From positions 1 to 64,000 of the forward strand of contig NZ_CAKXZT010000124.1 of assembly GCF_935825525.1 (NCBI RefSeq): 64,000 nt of DNA, in the 5' to 3' direction. How positions within the stretch are numbered: the stretch's first letter is position 1; each line of letters opens with the position of its first letter. Of the stretch, positions 9,042-18,521 are shown piece after piece. The notes below the pieces were generated by a model. The model was not told where the DNA came from and searched no databases. It saw nothing but the letters and a program-made list of their open reading frames with translations. The stretch comes from Mesorhizobium escarrei (GTDB lineage Bacteria; Pseudomonadota; Alphaproteobacteria; Rhizobiales; Rhizobiaceae). Made by a program: the position numbers and the translations under genes.

Positions 9042-9702
9042 CGGCAATTCCCTTGAGCACCTGGTCCGTTGTCGCCGTCCAGCCGACGATCGCGCCCTGC
9101 GCCCTGATCATGGCCAGGGCGGCCGCCTTGAACTCCGGAAAATAACTCTCCGTCGCATCCTCGGCCAGCAGGCATTCATAGCCGCGGTCGTTGGCCTCGC
9201 GCATCGTCGTCTGCACGCAGACTTCCGTCGTGACGCCGGCAAAGACGAGCTGCTGCACGCCGAGCCGCTTAAGGTCCTCACCGAAGCTGGTGGCGTAGAA
9301 CGCGCCCTTGCCGGGTTTTTCGATGACGATTTCACCGGGCAGCGGGGCAAGCTCATCGAGGATCGCCGTTCCCGGCTCGCCGACGATCAGCACACGGCCC
9401 ATCGGGCCGACGTCGCCGATCCGGATCGACGGATTGCCGCGACTACGCTTGGCTGGCGGCAGATCCGAGAGATCAGGCCGATGGCATTCCATCGTGTGGA
9501 TGACCGGCAGGCCGGCTGCGCGAAATCCCTCGATCAGCCTTTTCACCGTCGGCACGATCGCCACCACCCGGCTGACGTCGTTGCCGAGGCTGGCGCCGAA
9601 GCCGCCCGGCTCGGCGAAATCGCGCTGCATGTCGATGACGACCAGCGCCATCGCCTCAGGCTTGCAGCCAAACGGAAACGGCAGCGCGTCGATCTCCGCC
9701 AT
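9034..9702 (-). CDS. Isochorismatase-family cysteine amidohydrolase (triuret hydrolase candidate)
   Basis: 222 residues, start ATG 9702 in a TGATG overlap with the ATPase gene. The cysteine-hydrolase triad is D24 (VVIDMQRDF), K129 (EKPGKGAF) and C162 (GVTTEVCV), with the cis-peptide VTTEV before the nucleophile. The shared middle text ([20 protein letters not shown]) shows it is a diverged paralogue of the biuret hydrolase two genes upstream. In known rhizobial and Herbaspirillum clusters a second enzyme of this family hydrolyses triuret to biuret, so that is the first guess. Ureidoacrylate amidohydrolase (RutB-like) is possible but no other rut genes are present. Cytoplasmic. Confidence 0.75.
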   Translation of the reverse strand: MAEIDALPFPFGCKPEAMALVVIDMQRDFAEPGGFGASLGNDVSRVVAIVPTVKRLIEGFRAAGLPVIHTMECHRPDLSDLPPAKRSRGNPSIRIGDVGPMGRVLIVGEPGTAILDELAPLPGEIVIEKPGKGAFYATSFGEDLKRLGVQQLVFAGVTTEVCVQTTMREANDRGYECLLAEDATESYFPEFKAAALAMIRAQGAIVGWTATTDQVLKGIADA

Positions 9703-11231
9703 CAGTGATGTCCCGCCATATGCTCGCCGATCGTCTGGACGCTCGCCTGGGCGATCGGCGTCTCATAGACCAGCGAGCCGTCGGACATGACGAAAATCCG
9801 GTCCGAGAGTTCAAGCAGCTCATCGAGATCTTCCGACATCAGCAGCACCGCCGCCCCGGCATTGCGCGCCTTCATGATGCGGGCGCGGATTTCGGCGACG
9901 GCCGAGAAGTCGAGGCCGAAGCAGGGATTGGACACGATGAGAAGATCGACCTCGCCGGTCAGTTCGCGGGCGAGCACCGCGCGCTGCACATTGCCTCCGG
10001 ACAGCGACGCGATCGGTGAGGCGAGCGAGGCGGTTTTGACTTTGAACTGCTCGACCAGGCGCGTCGCATAGTCCCTAATGGCACTCATCCTGATCCAGCT
10101 GATCGGTTTGCCGGCCTCGTTCAGGTCGAAGGTCCGGAAAGCCATGTTTTCGGCAACCGTCATCCTCGGCGCGCAGGCATTGCGCAACGGTTCCTCCGGG
10201 ATGAAGCGCACATTGAGCGTGCGTGCCTCGGCGCGGCTGGCTCCGTAGGGCGATCCCTTCACCAGGACGTCGCCGGCATCACGCGTGCGTTGCCCGGCCA
10301 GGACTTCTAAAAACTCCTTCTGGCCATTGCCGGAGATACCGGCGACACCGACGATCTCGCCGGATTTCACATCGAGCTCGCCGATGTTGATGGTCTTCAG
10401 GCCGGTGCGGTCGGGCGCCTTCAATGCCTTCACCGTCAGGATTTGCCTGGCGCCGACAGGCACTGGAGCGCGGCTGTCGAGCGCGGCGATCGGCTGGTCA
10501 CCGATCATCATCGCCGCCATCTGCTTGTGAGACAGCTCCGATACTTTCCCAGTTCCGGTCAATCTGCCCTTGCGCAGCACCGTGATGTCATCGGCGAAAG
10601 CCGTCACCTCGTGGAATTTGTGCGAGATCATCAGCACGGTGAGGTCGCCCGCCTTGGTCATGCCGCGCACGAGGCCCAGCACTTCCTGCGCCTCGCCGGG
10701 GGTCAGCACCGACGTCGGCTCATCCAGCACCAGAAAGCTGCGGCCGAGATAAAGCTGCTTGATGATCTCGAGCTTCTGTTTCTCGCCGGCGGCGAGTTCG
10801 GCCACTTTGACGTCGAGCGGCAGCTTGAACGGCATCCGCTCCATGAATTGGGCAAGTGCGGCGCGTTCGTTGCGCCAGTCGATAATCCGCGGCACCTTTT
10901 CGCGCGAAATGACCAGGTTCTCTGCACCCGTCAGTGACGGGACAAGCGTAAAATGCTGGTAGACCATACCGAGGCCGAGCGCCGAGGCATCCTTCGGACT
11001 GGCGATCCCGACCTCGCGGCCGTCGATCAGAATGTCGCCGGCGGTCGGGTGATAAAAACCCATGATGCATTTGACCAGCGTCGACTTGCCCGCGCCGTTT
11101 TCGCCGAGCAACGCATGAAACGATCCCGCCGGCACCTTGATCGAGACGTCGTCCAGCGCGGTGAAGGCGCCGAAGCGCATGCTCATGCCGATGGTCTCGA
11201 CGCCAAGCGCTTTTTTGCCGCGGTCACTCAT
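9702..11231 (-). CDS. ABC transporter ATP-binding protein, BMP/nucleoside type, double ATPase
   Basis: 509 residues with two ABC cassettes in tandem, as in the YufO/RbsA-like ATPases that pair with BMP-family binding proteins. Cassette 1 has Walker A GENGAGKS, Walker B FLVLDEPT and H-loop SHK. Cassette 2 is degenerate: its P-loop reads ISGNGQKE, Walker B is LLIVSNPC instead of DEP, and signature LSGGN is followed by VQRAV. This asymmetry is normal for the family, where only the first site is catalytic. It lies between biuH and the second amidohydrolase in the operon and energises uptake through the two permeases encoded upstream. Predicted cargo is biuret, triuret or a related ureide, by context only. 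Confidence 0.88.
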   Translation of the reverse strand: MSDRGKKALGVETIGMSMRFGAFTALDDVSIKVPAGSFHALLGENGAGKSTLVKCIMGFYHPTAGDILIDGREVGIASPKDASALGLGMVYQHFTLVPSLTGAENLVISREKVPRIIDWRNERAALAQFMERMPFKLPLDVKVAELAAGEKQKLEIIKQLYLGRSFLVLDEPTSVLTPGEAQEVLGLVRGMTKAGDLTVLMISHKFHEVTAFADDITVLRKGRLTGTGKVSELSHKQMAAMMIGDQPIAALDSRAPVPVGARQILTVKALKAPDRTGLKTINIGELDVKSGEIVGVAGISGNGQKEFLEVLAGQRTRDAGDVLVKGSPYGASRAEARTLNVRFIPEEPLRNACAPRMTVAENMAFRTFDLNEAGKPISWIRMSAIRDYATRLVEQFKVKTASLASPIASLSGGNVQRAVLARELTGEVDLLIVSNPCFGLDFSAVAEIRARIMKARNAGAAVLLMSEDLDELLELSDRIFVMSDGSLVYETPIAQASVQTIGEHMAGHH

Positions 11232-11240
11232 GGTCGAACC

Positions 11241-11942
11241 TCATGGCAACTGGGCAACGAAGGACGCCGAGTTCGACACCGCGCCGAACACGCCGCCTTG
11301 CATCTTGATCATCTTGATCGCAGCGAGATGGTTGCCGTAGTCGGTCGCCCCGCAGCAATCCTCCAGCATCACGCATTCGAAGCCGCGGTCGTTGGCTTCG
11401 CGCATCGTCGTGTGCACGCAGACATCGGTGGTGATGCCGGTCAGCACGATGTTTTCGATGCCACGCTGGTTCAGGATCAATTCCAGGTCGGTGGCGCAGA
11501 ACGAGCCCTTTCCCGGCTTGTCGATGATCGGCTCGCCTTCGGCCGGATAGAGGTCGGGGATGATGTCCCAGCCCGGCTCGCCGCGCACCAGGATGCGCCC
11601 GCAGGGTCCGGGGTCGCCGATGCCGGCATTGATGCGGCGCGAGCGCCAGCGCTTGTTGGCCGGCAGGTCGGCGAGATCGGGCCGGTGGCCCTCTCGCGTA
11701 TGAATGATGGTGTAGCCCTTCGCCCGCATGGCGGACAGCACCGACCTGATCGGCTCGATCGGCGCCCGCACCAGCGACAGGTCGTAGCCCATATGGTCGA
11801 CATAGCCGCCCGGACCACAGAAATCGGTCTGCATGTCGATGATGATCAGCGCCGTGTTGTCGGGCCGAAGCTCGCCATTGTAGGGCCATGGATAGGGGTC
11901 GGCGTCGATGTAGCGCTGCGTGACCTCGGCTCTGGCGTTCAT
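11241..11942 (-). CDS. biuH: Biuret hydrolase
   Basis: Converts biuret to allophanate and ammonia. 233 residues, isochorismatase-family cysteine hydrolase. The residues fall at D36 (IIIDMQTDF), F41, K142 ([10 protein letters not shown]), C175 (GITTDVC) and Q215 (KMQGGVFG). As I recall the published work on the R. leguminosarum enzyme, these are exactly its catalytic triad D36/K142/C175 plus substrate-contact residues. The N-terminal [11 protein letters not shown] lead and overall length also fit. It sits inside the BMP transporter operon, with atzF downstream to consume allophanate. The second isochorismatase gene downstream is clearly diverged, so this one is the better biuret enzyme. Confidence 0.9.
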   Translation of the reverse strand: MNARAEVTQRYIDADPYPWPYNGELRPDNTALIIIDMQTDFCGPGGYVDHMGYDLSLVRAPIEPIRSVLSAMRAKGYTIIHTREGHRPDLADLPANKRWRSRRINAGIGDPGPCGRILVRGEPGWDIIPDLYPAEGEPIIDKPGKGSFCATDLELILNQRGIENIVLTGITTDVCVHTTMREANDRGFECVMLEDCCGATDYGNHLAAIKMIKMQGGVFGAVSNSASFVAQLP

Positions 11943-11967
11943 TGAGCAAAACTCCAGTCTGGAAACG

Positions 11968-12894
11968 TCATCTGGTGATCGACAGTTCGCCCGGCGCGCC
12001 AGCCAGCGAACGGCTCGGCGACGAAGTGGCGATCATGATGACGAGGGTGAGAATATAAGGTGCGGCGTAGAACAGGTAGTATCCTTGCGTGACGCCGACC
12101 GATTGCAGCGCCGGCCCGAGCGCGCCGGCGCCGCCGAACAGCAGCGCGGCGGCAAAGCAGCCGAGCGGGTTCCAGCGCGCGAAGATGACCAGCGCCACCG
12201 CCATCAGCCCCTGTCCCGACGAAATGCCTTCGGTCCAGCTGCCGGGATAGTAGAGCGACAGATAGGCGCCGCCGATGCCGGCCAGCGCGCCGCCGATACC
12301 GGTGGCGATGAGGCGCACCGTGTTCGGGTTGAGCCCCATGGCGCGCGCGGCGTCGGAACTGTCGCCGACCACGCGCAGGATCAGGCCGGCGCGGGTGTTG
12401 CGGAAAGCCCACCACAGGAACACGGCAAGTGCCGCGCCAATCAGGAACAACACGTTGATGTTGAGCGCCGCCTGCACCTGCGGAACATTGGACCAGCCGC
12501 CAAAGGGGATCGCTGGCAGGTCGGGCGCCGAAGGCTGGATGAACGGTTTGCCGAAGAAGAAGGCGAGACCCGAGCCGAACAGCATCAGCGCAATGCCGAT
12601 GGCAATGTCGTTAACCCCACGGAATTTGCAGATCCAGCCGTGGAACAGGCCGAAACAAAAACCGGCGGCGGCGGCGGCCAGCAGACCGAGCCATGGCGAG
12701 CCGGTCATCACCGCCACGGCATAGGCGGACATCGCGCCGAACACCAGCGTGCCTTCGAGACCGAGATTGATGCGCCCCGAACGTTCGGTGATGGCTTCGC
12801 CCAGCGACACGAAGATGAAGGGCGTCGACACGCGGATGGCGCCGCCGAGCATGGCGAGCGGAACGCCCCAGAGGCCGATCTCGGTTGCGTCCAT
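11968..12894 (-). CDS. BMP-type ABC transporter permease 2
   Basis: 308 residues from ATG 12894, overlapping the upstream permease stop as TGATG. Hydrophobic throughout with 8-9 membrane segments. The text [14 protein letters not shown] and the later [10 protein letters not shown] loop are typical of the second (YufQ-like) permease of BMP/nucleoside importers. A longer upstream frame exists but runs inside the previous permease, so it was not used. It forms the inner-membrane channel with permease 1 and is powered by the double ATPase encoded two genes downstream, after biuH. Confidence 0.88.
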   Translation of the reverse strand: MDATEIGLWGVPLAMLGGAIRVSTPFIFVSLGEAITERSGRINLGLEGTLVFGAMSAYAVAVMTGSPWLGLLAAAAAGFCFGLFHGWICKFRGVNDIAIGIALMLFGSGLAFFFGKPFIQPSAPDLPAIPFGGWSNVPQVQAALNINVLFLIGAALAVFLWWAFRNTRAGLILRVVGDSSDAARAMGLNPNTVRLIATGIGGALAGIGGAYLSLYYPGSWTEGISSGQGLMAVALVIFARWNPLGCFAAALLFGGAGALGPALQSVGVTQGYYLFYAAPYILTLVIMIATSSPSRSLAGAPGELSITR

Positions 12895-14054
12895 CAGGCA
12901 GTTCCCTTCAGGAGATCGGGCCTCTTCACGAGATCGCCCCTCTGCCAGAGGTCGGGATTGAAGGCCTTGAAGCGGCCGTACAAGGTTTCGCTGAACAGGA
13001 TGACAACGAAGAGCATGCCTTGCAGCACCAGCACGGTGGCGTCGGGCAGATCCATGCGGCGCTGGATCAGCCCGCCGGAGGCGTCGATCCCGCCAAGCAG
13101 GAAGGCGACCGGGATGATGGCGAGCGGATTGTGGCGGGCGAGGAAGGCGACCAGGATACCAGTATACCCATAGCCGGCGGCGAGCGAGGCGTTGGCGCTG
13201 CCTTGCACGGCGGCGACTTCCAGCATGCCGGCAAGGCCGGCGAAGGCGCCGGCCAGCGCGGTGAAACCGACGATCAGCGGCCCGACGGCAAGTCCCTGCA
13301 CCTGGGCTGCCCTGACATTGCCGCCAGCGATGCGGGCGGCGAACCCCCAGCGGGTCTTTTCGATCAGCAGCCAGGACAGAATGCAGGCGATGACGCCAAC
13401 GACCAGGCCCCAATGCACGTCCATGCCCGGAATATTGCCGATGCGGTGGGCCTCAGCCAGCGGCTCGGTCGAGGGTTTGTTGAGCGAGGCGGGATCGCGC
13501 AGCGGTCCTTCCACCAGATGGTTCATCAGGGCGATGGCGATATAGGCCATCAACAGGCTCGATATGGTTTCGTTGACGGCACGGTAGTGGCGTAGCGCGC
13601 CGACGGCACCGATCCAGATGCCGCCGGCGGTCAGGCCCGCCACGCCCATGGCAAGAATAACGAAAAAGGCGGGGGCGCCGCTGGTGGCCACGCCCATCGC
13701 AGCCGCGGCAACACCGCCCAGCACGATCGCGCCTTCGCCACCGATGACGACGAGGCCGAGCCGGGCCGGCAGTGCCACGCAGAGCGCCGCAAGCAGCAAG
13801 GGTGCGGCCCGCGACAGCGAGTTCTGGATCGAGAACCACGAGCCGAAGCCGCCGCGCCACATCGTTTCATAGAGCTGCATGGGCGACTTGCCGACCAGCG
13901 CGATGAACAGGCTGAACAGAGCCATGCCGACGATCAGTGCCGCGAGCGGGATGACGAAGGCTTCCGCCCGCCGGGCGATCCATTCGAGCGCCGTCGGATA
14001 GCCCTGGGCGCCGGGCATCACTGGCACGCTCGCACTGCTCACGGTGTCTGCCAT
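12894..14054 (-). CDS. BMP-type ABC transporter permease 1
   Basis: 386 residues from ATG 14054; an in-frame GTG at 14099 would extend into the binding-protein gene and has no better ribosome site. About nine membrane segments follow a 40-residue cytoplasmic lead. The stretch APLLLAALCVALPARLGLV and the ANASLAAGYGYTGI loop are characteristic of YufP-type permeases. It is the second gene of the operon, 22 bases after the binding protein, and partners permease 2. Substrate is inferred from the linked biuret and allophanate enzymes. Confidence 0.88.
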   Translation of the reverse strand: MADTVSSASVPVMPGAQGYPTALEWIARRAEAFVIPLAALIVGMALFSLFIALVGKSPMQLYETMWRGGFGSWFSIQNSLSRAAPLLLAALCVALPARLGLVVIGGEGAIVLGGVAAAAMGVATSGAPAFFVILAMGVAGLTAGGIWIGAVGALRHYRAVNETISSLLMAYIAIALMNHLVEGPLRDPASLNKPSTEPLAEAHRIGNIPGMDVHWGLVVGVIACILSWLLIEKTRWGFAARIAGGNVRAAQVQGLAVGPLIVGFTALAGAFAGLAGMLEVAAVQGSANASLAAGYGYTGILVAFLARHNPLAIIPVAFLLGGIDASGGLIQRRMDLPDATVLVLQGMLFVVILFSETLYGRFKAFNPDLWQRGDLVKRPDLLKGTA

Positions 14055-14076
14055 GGCCCCCGTCTCCGATCCATGC

Positions 14077-15204
14077 TCAAGCGGTCGAGCCGACGACACC
14101 CTCGACGAGATAGTCCATGCTTTCCAGCTCGATCGCGGCCTCGACGAAGGTCTGGCCCTCGGTTGCGACGACGTCGCCCTTGTTGTTCTTCAACGGCCCC
14201 TTGATCACCGAAAAGCCGCCCTTCATCATTTCGGCGAGCGTGCCGTCGAACTGCGCGCGCGCCGCCTCGCTGACGGCGGGGCCGAGCGGGCTCATCTTGA
14301 CGAAGCCGTCGGCCAGTCCGCCGCGCGTGAAATTGGGCAGCGGCTTGCCGGCCACGAGGTCGTCGACGAACATCTTGTAGACCTTCGCCCAGTTCCATTC
14401 CGCGCCGGTGAGATATTGTTCCGGCGCCAGCGGGCTCTGATTGGCATGGTAGCCGCAGATGAAGGCGCCGCGTCCCGCTGCCGTTTCGACCACGACTTTC
14501 GGGCTGTCGACATGGCAAGTGATGACGTCGGCACCCTGATCGACCAGTGCATTGGTGGCTTCCGCCTCCTTGACCGCCAGCGACCATTCGCCGGTGAAGA
14601 TCACCTGGCAGGTGATGATCGGGTCGACCGAGCGTGCGCCGAGCAGGAAGGAGTTGATGTTGAGCAGGACCTGCGGAATCGGCTTTGCGGCTACGAAGCC
14701 GATCTTCTTGGTCTTGGTGGCGTGGCCGGCGGCGACGCCGTTGAGATACTGGCCCATGCCGATATAGCCGAAATAGGAACCGGCATTCATCGGATGCTTG
14801 TCCTTGTTCCACATGCCGCCGCAATGGCGGAACTGCATGTCGGGGAATTTCGCGCACATGGCCAGCATGTGCGGATCGAAATAGCCGAACGAGGTCGGGA
14901 AGATCAGCGAGGCGCCGTCGAGGTTGATCATCGATTCCATCGACTTCTGGACATCGACCGTCTCGGGGACGTTTTCCTCCTCGACAACGGAGATGCCCTC
15001 GATGGCCTTCAAAGTGGCGGCACCCTCGGCATGCGCCTGGTTGTAGCCGTAGTCGTCCTTCGGTCCGACATAGATGAAGCCGACAGTGACGGCAGCGGCG
15101 AACGCCCTGCTGATCGGGAATGACGCCGAGGCCAGACCGAGCGCCGCTCCGGCGGCGGAGGTCTTGAGCAACTCGCGGCGGCTAAGCATGAATCTCTCGG
15201 TCAT
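14077..15204 (-). CDS. BMP-family periplasmic substrate-binding protein
   Basis: 375 residues. A twin-arginine leader (SRRELLKTSAAG, then a hydrophobic core and cleavage near AFA-AAV at about 35-37) suggests Tat export. The mature part has BMP-family features: TVGFIYVGPKDDYGYNQAH near the N-terminus and a GASLIFPTSFGY loop. The family binds nucleosides and, in some members, ureides or purines. It is the first gene of the operon; its ATG has GGGAG upstream, and a consensus sigma-54 promoter lies about 60-75 bases before it. Linked amidohydrolases suggest biuret, triuret or a similar N-rich ligand. Confidence 0.88.
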   Translation of the reverse strand: MTERFMLSRRELLKTSAAGAALGLASASFPISRAFAAAVTVGFIYVGPKDDYGYNQAHAEGAATLKAIEGISVVEEENVPETVDVQKSMESMINLDGASLIFPTSFGYFDPHMLAMCAKFPDMQFRHCGGMWNKDKHPMNAGSYFGYIGMGQYLNGVAAGHATKTKKIGFVAAKPIPQVLLNINSFLLGARSVDPIITCQVIFTGEWSLAVKEAEATNALVDQGADVITCHVDSPKVVVETAAGRGAFICGYHANQSPLAPEQYLTGAEWNWAKVYKMFVDDLVAGKPLPNFTRGGLADGFVKMSPLGPAVSEAARAQFDGTLAEMMKGGFSVIKGPLKNNKGDVVATEGQTFVEAAIELESMDYLVEGVVGSTA

Positions 15205-15263
15205 GTGAATGCTCCCTGTTGAACCCTTTTCGGGTCAATTAATTCCCTTCTCGTAAAAGTGCA

Positions 15264-15279
15264 TGCAATCACTGTGCCA
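15264..15279 (-). promoter_or_regulatory. Sigma-54 promoter of the biuret operon
   Basis: On the minus strand the bases read TGGCACAGTGATTGCA, an exact match to the RpoN consensus TGGCAC-N5-TTGCA with GG and GC separated by ten bases. Transcription would begin near 15253, giving a leader of about 50 bases before the binding-protein ATG at 15204. This predicts control by nitrogen supply through an NtrC-type activator; no clear NtrC palindrome was found upstream. Confidence 0.8.
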
Positions 15280-15339
15280 GTTCAAAAGCTAGAATTTATC
15301 CAATTAAATCAGTTAGCGTGCCGATTTGCCGTGCTCAAG

Positions 15340-15372
15340 CGAAAGGCAATTGCATACACTTTTTGCCTTTCG
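15340..15372. promoter_or_regulatory. Inverted repeat with embedded shared motif, candidate GntR operator
   Basis: Perfect 9-bp arms, CGAAAGGCA (15340-15348) and TGCCTTTCG (15364-15372), enclose 15 bases that include ATTGCATACA. The motif ATTGCATAC-NN-TTTTTGC (15349-15366) recurs at 22702-22719 in the other GntR-divergent region with 16 of 18 positions fixed. It lies between the sigma-54 promoter and the GntR gene, where an operator or enhancer would be expected. Confidence 0.55.
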
Positions 15373-15382
15373 ATTAGTCAGT

Positions 15383-15412
15383 TTGACAGGTAGATTAAAA
15401 TTGAGGCATAGA
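15383..15412 (+). promoter_or_regulatory. Possible sigma-70 promoter for the GntR gene
   Basis: TTGACA at 15383-15388, then CATAGA at 15407-15412 after an 18-base spacer, upstream of the GntR start at 15478. The -35 is perfect, the -10 weak. It starts 11 bases after the palindrome, so an autoregulated promoter is plausible. Confidence 0.35.
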
Positions 15413-15477
15413 GGACGCGTCCGAGTCGAAAGTTTCGGCGAGCCACTCGACTCTGCAAGCGACTGGGACGGAGGAGA

Positions 15478-16179
15478 ATGTCGAGGAAGCGCAGCTTGAT
15501 CAGGTCGGGCACGACCGTCGATCAGATGGTGAGGGCGATCGGCGACCGGATCGTCACCGGCTTCCTGCGCCCCGGCGAAAAGCTCGACGAGGCCTCGCTC
15601 GCTGCCCGTTTCGACGTGTCGCGCACCCCCGTCAGGGAGGCGCTTGGCCGGCTGAGCGCCATGGGGCTGGTCGAAAGGCGGCCCAACCGCGGCGCCACCG
15701 TCGCCGTGGTGACGCAGGAGCACCTTGCCTCGATGTTCGAGAGCATGGCCGAGCTTGAAGCGATCTGCGCGCGGTTCTCAGCCGAGCGCATGACCGCCGG
15801 CGAACGCCGCGCGCTCGAAATCGAGCACCAGGCATCGGCGCGCCTCGTGCAGCTGGGTGCGGAGGAGGACTACGAGTATTACAATACCGAGTTCCACACC
15901 CGGCTCTATCGCGGCGCGCACAGCAAGCACATCTATGAACTGACCGTCATGACCCGCAGCCGGCTGGCGCCGTTCCGGCGCGCGCAATTCATGCTGCCGG
16001 GCCGCCTGACCAAATCCTGGCAGGAGCATAACGTCATCGTTACCGCAATCATGCGCGGTGACAGCGCCGCCGCAGGACATGCAGCCAAGGATCACGTCTC
16101 CATCGTCAGCGAGGCGAGCGCCGTTTTTGCCGCGGTTGACCCGATGAAACCGGCGGGTTCGACCGGGATGTCTTGCTAG
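15478..16179 (+). CDS. GntR-family (FCD) transcriptional regulator
   Basis: 233 residues, ATG preceded by GGAGGAG. The N-terminal winged helix is clear (GEKLDEASLAARFDVSRTPVREAL at about 35-58, the GntR recognition region, with NRGATVAVV wing). The C-terminal FCD ligand domain has the expected His ligand spacing (EFHTRLYRGA). It is divergent from the biuret transporter operon and probably controls it, perhaps in response to a ureide. Because that operon has a sigma-54 promoter needing an AAA+ activator, this GntR more likely acts as a repressor or modulator, or controls only itself. Confidence 0.88.
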   Translation: MSRKRSLIRSGTTVDQMVRAIGDRIVTGFLRPGEKLDEASLAARFDVSRTPVREALGRLSAMGLVERRPNRGATVAVVTQEHLASMFESMAELEAICARFSAERMTAGERRALEIEHQASARLVQLGAEEDYEYYNTEFHTRLYRGAHSKHIYELTVMTRSRLAPFRRAQFMLPGRLTKSWQEHNVIVTAIMRGDSAAAGHAAKDHVSIVSEASAVFAAVDPMKPAGSTGMSC

Positions 16180-16296
16180 CTGCAATCCGGCAAAACTGCC
16201 CAATCCGTCGGCGATGCGATGATTTTCGCGTCACTCGTGCGAACGCTCGAAGCCGCACAGCTCCACAAATGCCGGCCTTTTGGCATAATTCGGCTT

Positions 16297-16312
16297 TGGC
16301 ATGCTCCTTGCT
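16297..16312 (+). promoter_or_regulatory. Sigma-54 promoter of the guanidine operon
   Basis: TGGCATGCTCCTTGCT, with GG (16298-16299) and GC (16310-16311) ten bases apart; it differs from the RpoN consensus only at the sixth base and the final W is satisfied. A start near 16323 would place the riboswitch (from about 16328) right at the 5' end of the transcript, which fits well. Confidence 0.75.
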
Positions 16313-16327
16313 TCGTTGGTGATGTGC

Positions 16328-16440
16328 AGAGCGTCTAGGGTTCCGGCCGCAACACAGCGGTGCTGGTCCAAGAGATGCGACCGCCAGGGATGCACTGAGG
16401 CATCCGGCGGAACACGGCGGGCCAAAATCCCGGGAGAACC
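16328..16440 (+). ncRNA. Guanidine-I riboswitch (ykkC class)
   Basis: The conserved ykkC/guanidine-I blocks occur in order: TCTAGGGTTCCG (16334-16345), CTGGTCCAAGAG (16363-16374), a CCGCC/GGCGG-closed stem (16381-16410), and ACACGGCGGG followed by CCAAAA and TCCCGGGAGA (16412-16437). These are the diagnostic elements of the ligand pocket. The CGGGAGA end can pair with TCTCCCG near 16466-16473, a possible alternative stem for gene control, though no U-rich terminator is seen. The downstream gene starts at 16539 with AGGGG six bases ahead. The linked guanidine hydrolase supports guanidine rather than ppGpp or PRPP as ligand. Confidence 0.9.
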
Positions 16441-16538
16441 CTGCACGGGTTTGCTGGCGCGAACCTCTCCCGGATACGCGCTCCGTAAATCCCAACATAA
16501 AGTCCGGTCGCAATCCGGATCGCGAACAGGGGTACGCA

Positions 16539-17603
16539 ATGCTTCGCAAGCTGGCCGCAATCATCCTAGCCGCATCACTCGGCCTTCCCATCGTTTCATC
16601 CGCCGACGCGGCGCCCAAGAAAGACTTCAAGATATGCTGGTCGATCTATGTCGGCTGGATGCCGTGGGGCTATCTCTCCGACAGCGGCATCATGAAGAAA
16701 TGGGCCGACAAAAACGGCATCAATGTCGAGATCAGCCGCATCAACGACTATGTCGAAAGCATCAACCAGTATACCGCCGGCGGCTTCGACGGCTGCTCGA
16801 TGACCAACATGGACGCGCTGTCGATCCCCGCCGGCGGCGGCGTCGACACCACCGCTTTGATCATCGGCGACTTCTCCAACGGCAATGATGCGGTGATCCT
16901 CAAGGACAAGACAGCGCTCGCCGACATTGCCGGCCAGAAGGTCAATCTCGTCGAGCTCTCCGTCTCGCATTACCTGCTGGCGCGGGCGCTGGACACGGTC
17001 AATCTCGCCGAGAAGGACATCACCGTCGTCAACACCTCCGACGCCGACATCGTCGCCGCCTACGGCACCAGCGACGTCACCTCGGTCGTCACCTGGAACC
17101 CGCTGGTTTCCGAGATCGTTGCCATGCCGGGTGCGCACAAAGTGTTCGATTCCGCGCAGATTCCCGGCGAGATCATCGACATGATGGTCGTCAACACCGA
17201 GACGCTGAAGGACAATCCGGCCTTGGGCAAGGCGCTTGTCGGCGCGTGGTACGAGGTGATGGACCTGATGACTTCGGACACGCCCGAAGGCAAGGCAGCC
17301 AAGGAGGAGATGGCCAAGGCATCCGGCACGGACCTCGCCGGCTTCGACGCGCAGCTTGCCTCGACGGCAATGTTCTATGATCCCGCCAAGGCGGTCGAGT
17401 TCACCAACGGCGCCGAATTGCCAAAGACGATGGATCTGGTCCGCAACTTCTTGTTCAGCCATGGTATTCTTGGCACCAACGCAACGAGCGTCGACGTGGT
17501 CGGCATGAGTTTTCCCAACGGATCCACGCTGGGCGACGCCAACAACGTCAAGCTGCGTTTCGATCCAGCCTTCATGGCCGAGGCCGCAACCGCAACGCCC
17601 TGA
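16539..17603 (+). CDS. NitT/TauT-type periplasmic binding protein, predicted guanidine uptake
   Basis: 354 residues with a Sec signal peptide (positive MLRK, hydrophobic core, cleavage after about SSADA at 25). The mature part resembles nitrate/taurine-type binding proteins: a GWMPWGYLSDSGIMKKWADK start, a GFDGCSMTNMDAL segment and a STLGDANNVKLRFDP tail. First gene after the riboswitch. Homologous transporters are known under guanidine-I riboswitches, so guanidine is the likely ligand; aromatic residues near the N-terminus (W, Y, W) could form a cation pocket. The linkage to guanidine hydrolase supports this. Confidence 0.82.
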   Translation: MLRKLAAIILAASLGLPIVSSADAAPKKDFKICWSIYVGWMPWGYLSDSGIMKKWADKNGINVEISRINDYVESINQYTAGGFDGCSMTNMDALSIPAGGGVDTTALIIGDFSNGNDAVILKDKTALADIAGQKVNLVELSVSHYLLARALDTVNLAEKDITVVNTSDADIVAAYGTSDVTSVVTWNPLVSEIVAMPGAHKVFDSAQIPGEIIDMMVVNTETLKDNPALGKALVGAWYEVMDLMTSDTPEGKAAKEEMAKASGTDLAGFDAQLASTAMFYDPAKAVEFTNGAELPKTMDLVRNFLFSHGILGTNATSVDVVGMSFPNGSTLGDANNVKLRFDPAFMAEAATATP

Positions 17604-17609
17604 CGCGAC

Positions 17610-18521
17610 ATGCTGGCCAAGGGAATGAGTGCCAGGGATGAAGTCTCCGCGACGGGTGGTGAGGGCACCACGCGCCCTTCCCGGCCAAGGCCGAAGATGC
17701 GCCTTCGCATGATCAATGCGACGGTTTCGCGCGGCGGCGCCTTGTTCCTCGGCGGCTTGCCGTTCCTGTTCGTGGCAATCGCCTATCTGATCGCCTCGGC
17801 GCAACGACTGGCGGCCAATCCCAGCGACAAGCTGCTGCCTTCGCCGGTACAGATGTGGTCGGCCTTTCTTGACCTTGCGACGGTGCCGGACAAACGCTCC
17901 GGCGACCTCATCCTGTGGATCGACACCTATGCCAGTCTCCTCAGGCTGTTCGCGGGCGTCGGCGTGGCCACGTTCGCCGCGCTTTCGCTCGGCATCGCCA
18001 TCGGCTTCATCCCGCGGGTGCGGGCCTTCCTGCTGCCCTTCGTCACCGTCGTCTGCGTCATCCCACCGCTGGCGCTGCTGCCGATCCTGTTCATCGCGCT
18101 CGGTCTCGGCGAAACGGCCAAGATCACGCTGATCGCCGTCGGCGTCGCGCCGGTGATGGTGCGCGACATCGCCAACCGGGTGATGGAGTTGCCACCAGAG
18201 TTGGTGGCCAAGGCGCAGACGCTTGGCGGCAACAGCTGGACGACGATCTTGCGGCTGGTGCTGCCGCAGATCATGCCGCGCCTCATCACTTGCGTGCGGC
18301 TGGCGCTCGGGCCGGCCTGGCTGTTCCTGATCGCCGCCGAAGCCATCGCCTCGACCGAAGGGCTGGGTTACCGCATCTTCCTCGTCCGCCGCTATCTCTC
18401 GATGGACGTCATCCTGCCCTATGTCGCCTGGATCACGCTGCTTGCCGTGATCACCGACTGGCTGCTGGTGCGGCTTTCCCAAGCGATGTCCCCTTGGGCG
18501 CATCCGGTGGAGGCCAGATGA
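17610..18521 (+). CDS. ABC transporter permease, NitT/TauT type
   Basis: 303 residues, starts six bases after the binding-protein stop. A polar lead of about 45 residues precedes six or so membrane segments. The EAA loop is visible (PELVAKAQTLGGNSWTTILRLVLPQIMP, about residues 195-220), as in SsuC/TauC permeases. The stop overlaps the ATPase start (ATGA). Predicted to import guanidine together with its neighbours. An internal ATG at 17628 or 17697 could be the real start; the ribosome-site evidence is not decisive. Confidence 0.85.
   Translation: MLAKGMSARDEVSATGGEGTTRPSRPRPKMRLRMINATVSRGGALFLGGLPFLFVAIAYLIASAQRLAANPSDKLLPSPVQMWSAFLDLATVPDKRSGDLILWIDTYASLLRLFAGVGVATFAALSLGIAIGFIPRVRAFLLPFVTVVCVIPPLALLPILFIALGLGETAKITLIAVGVAPVMVRDIANRVMELPPELVAKAQTLGGNSWTTILRLVLPQIMPRLITCVRLALGPAWLFLIAAEAIASTEGLGYRIFLVRRYLSMDVILPYVAWITLLAVITDWLLVRLSQAMSPWAHPVEAR

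Noticed and set aside
16596..18503. Long minus-strand frame opposite the guanidine transporter genes
   Set aside because: Charged low-complexity product; the plus-strand genes are well-formed ABC components.
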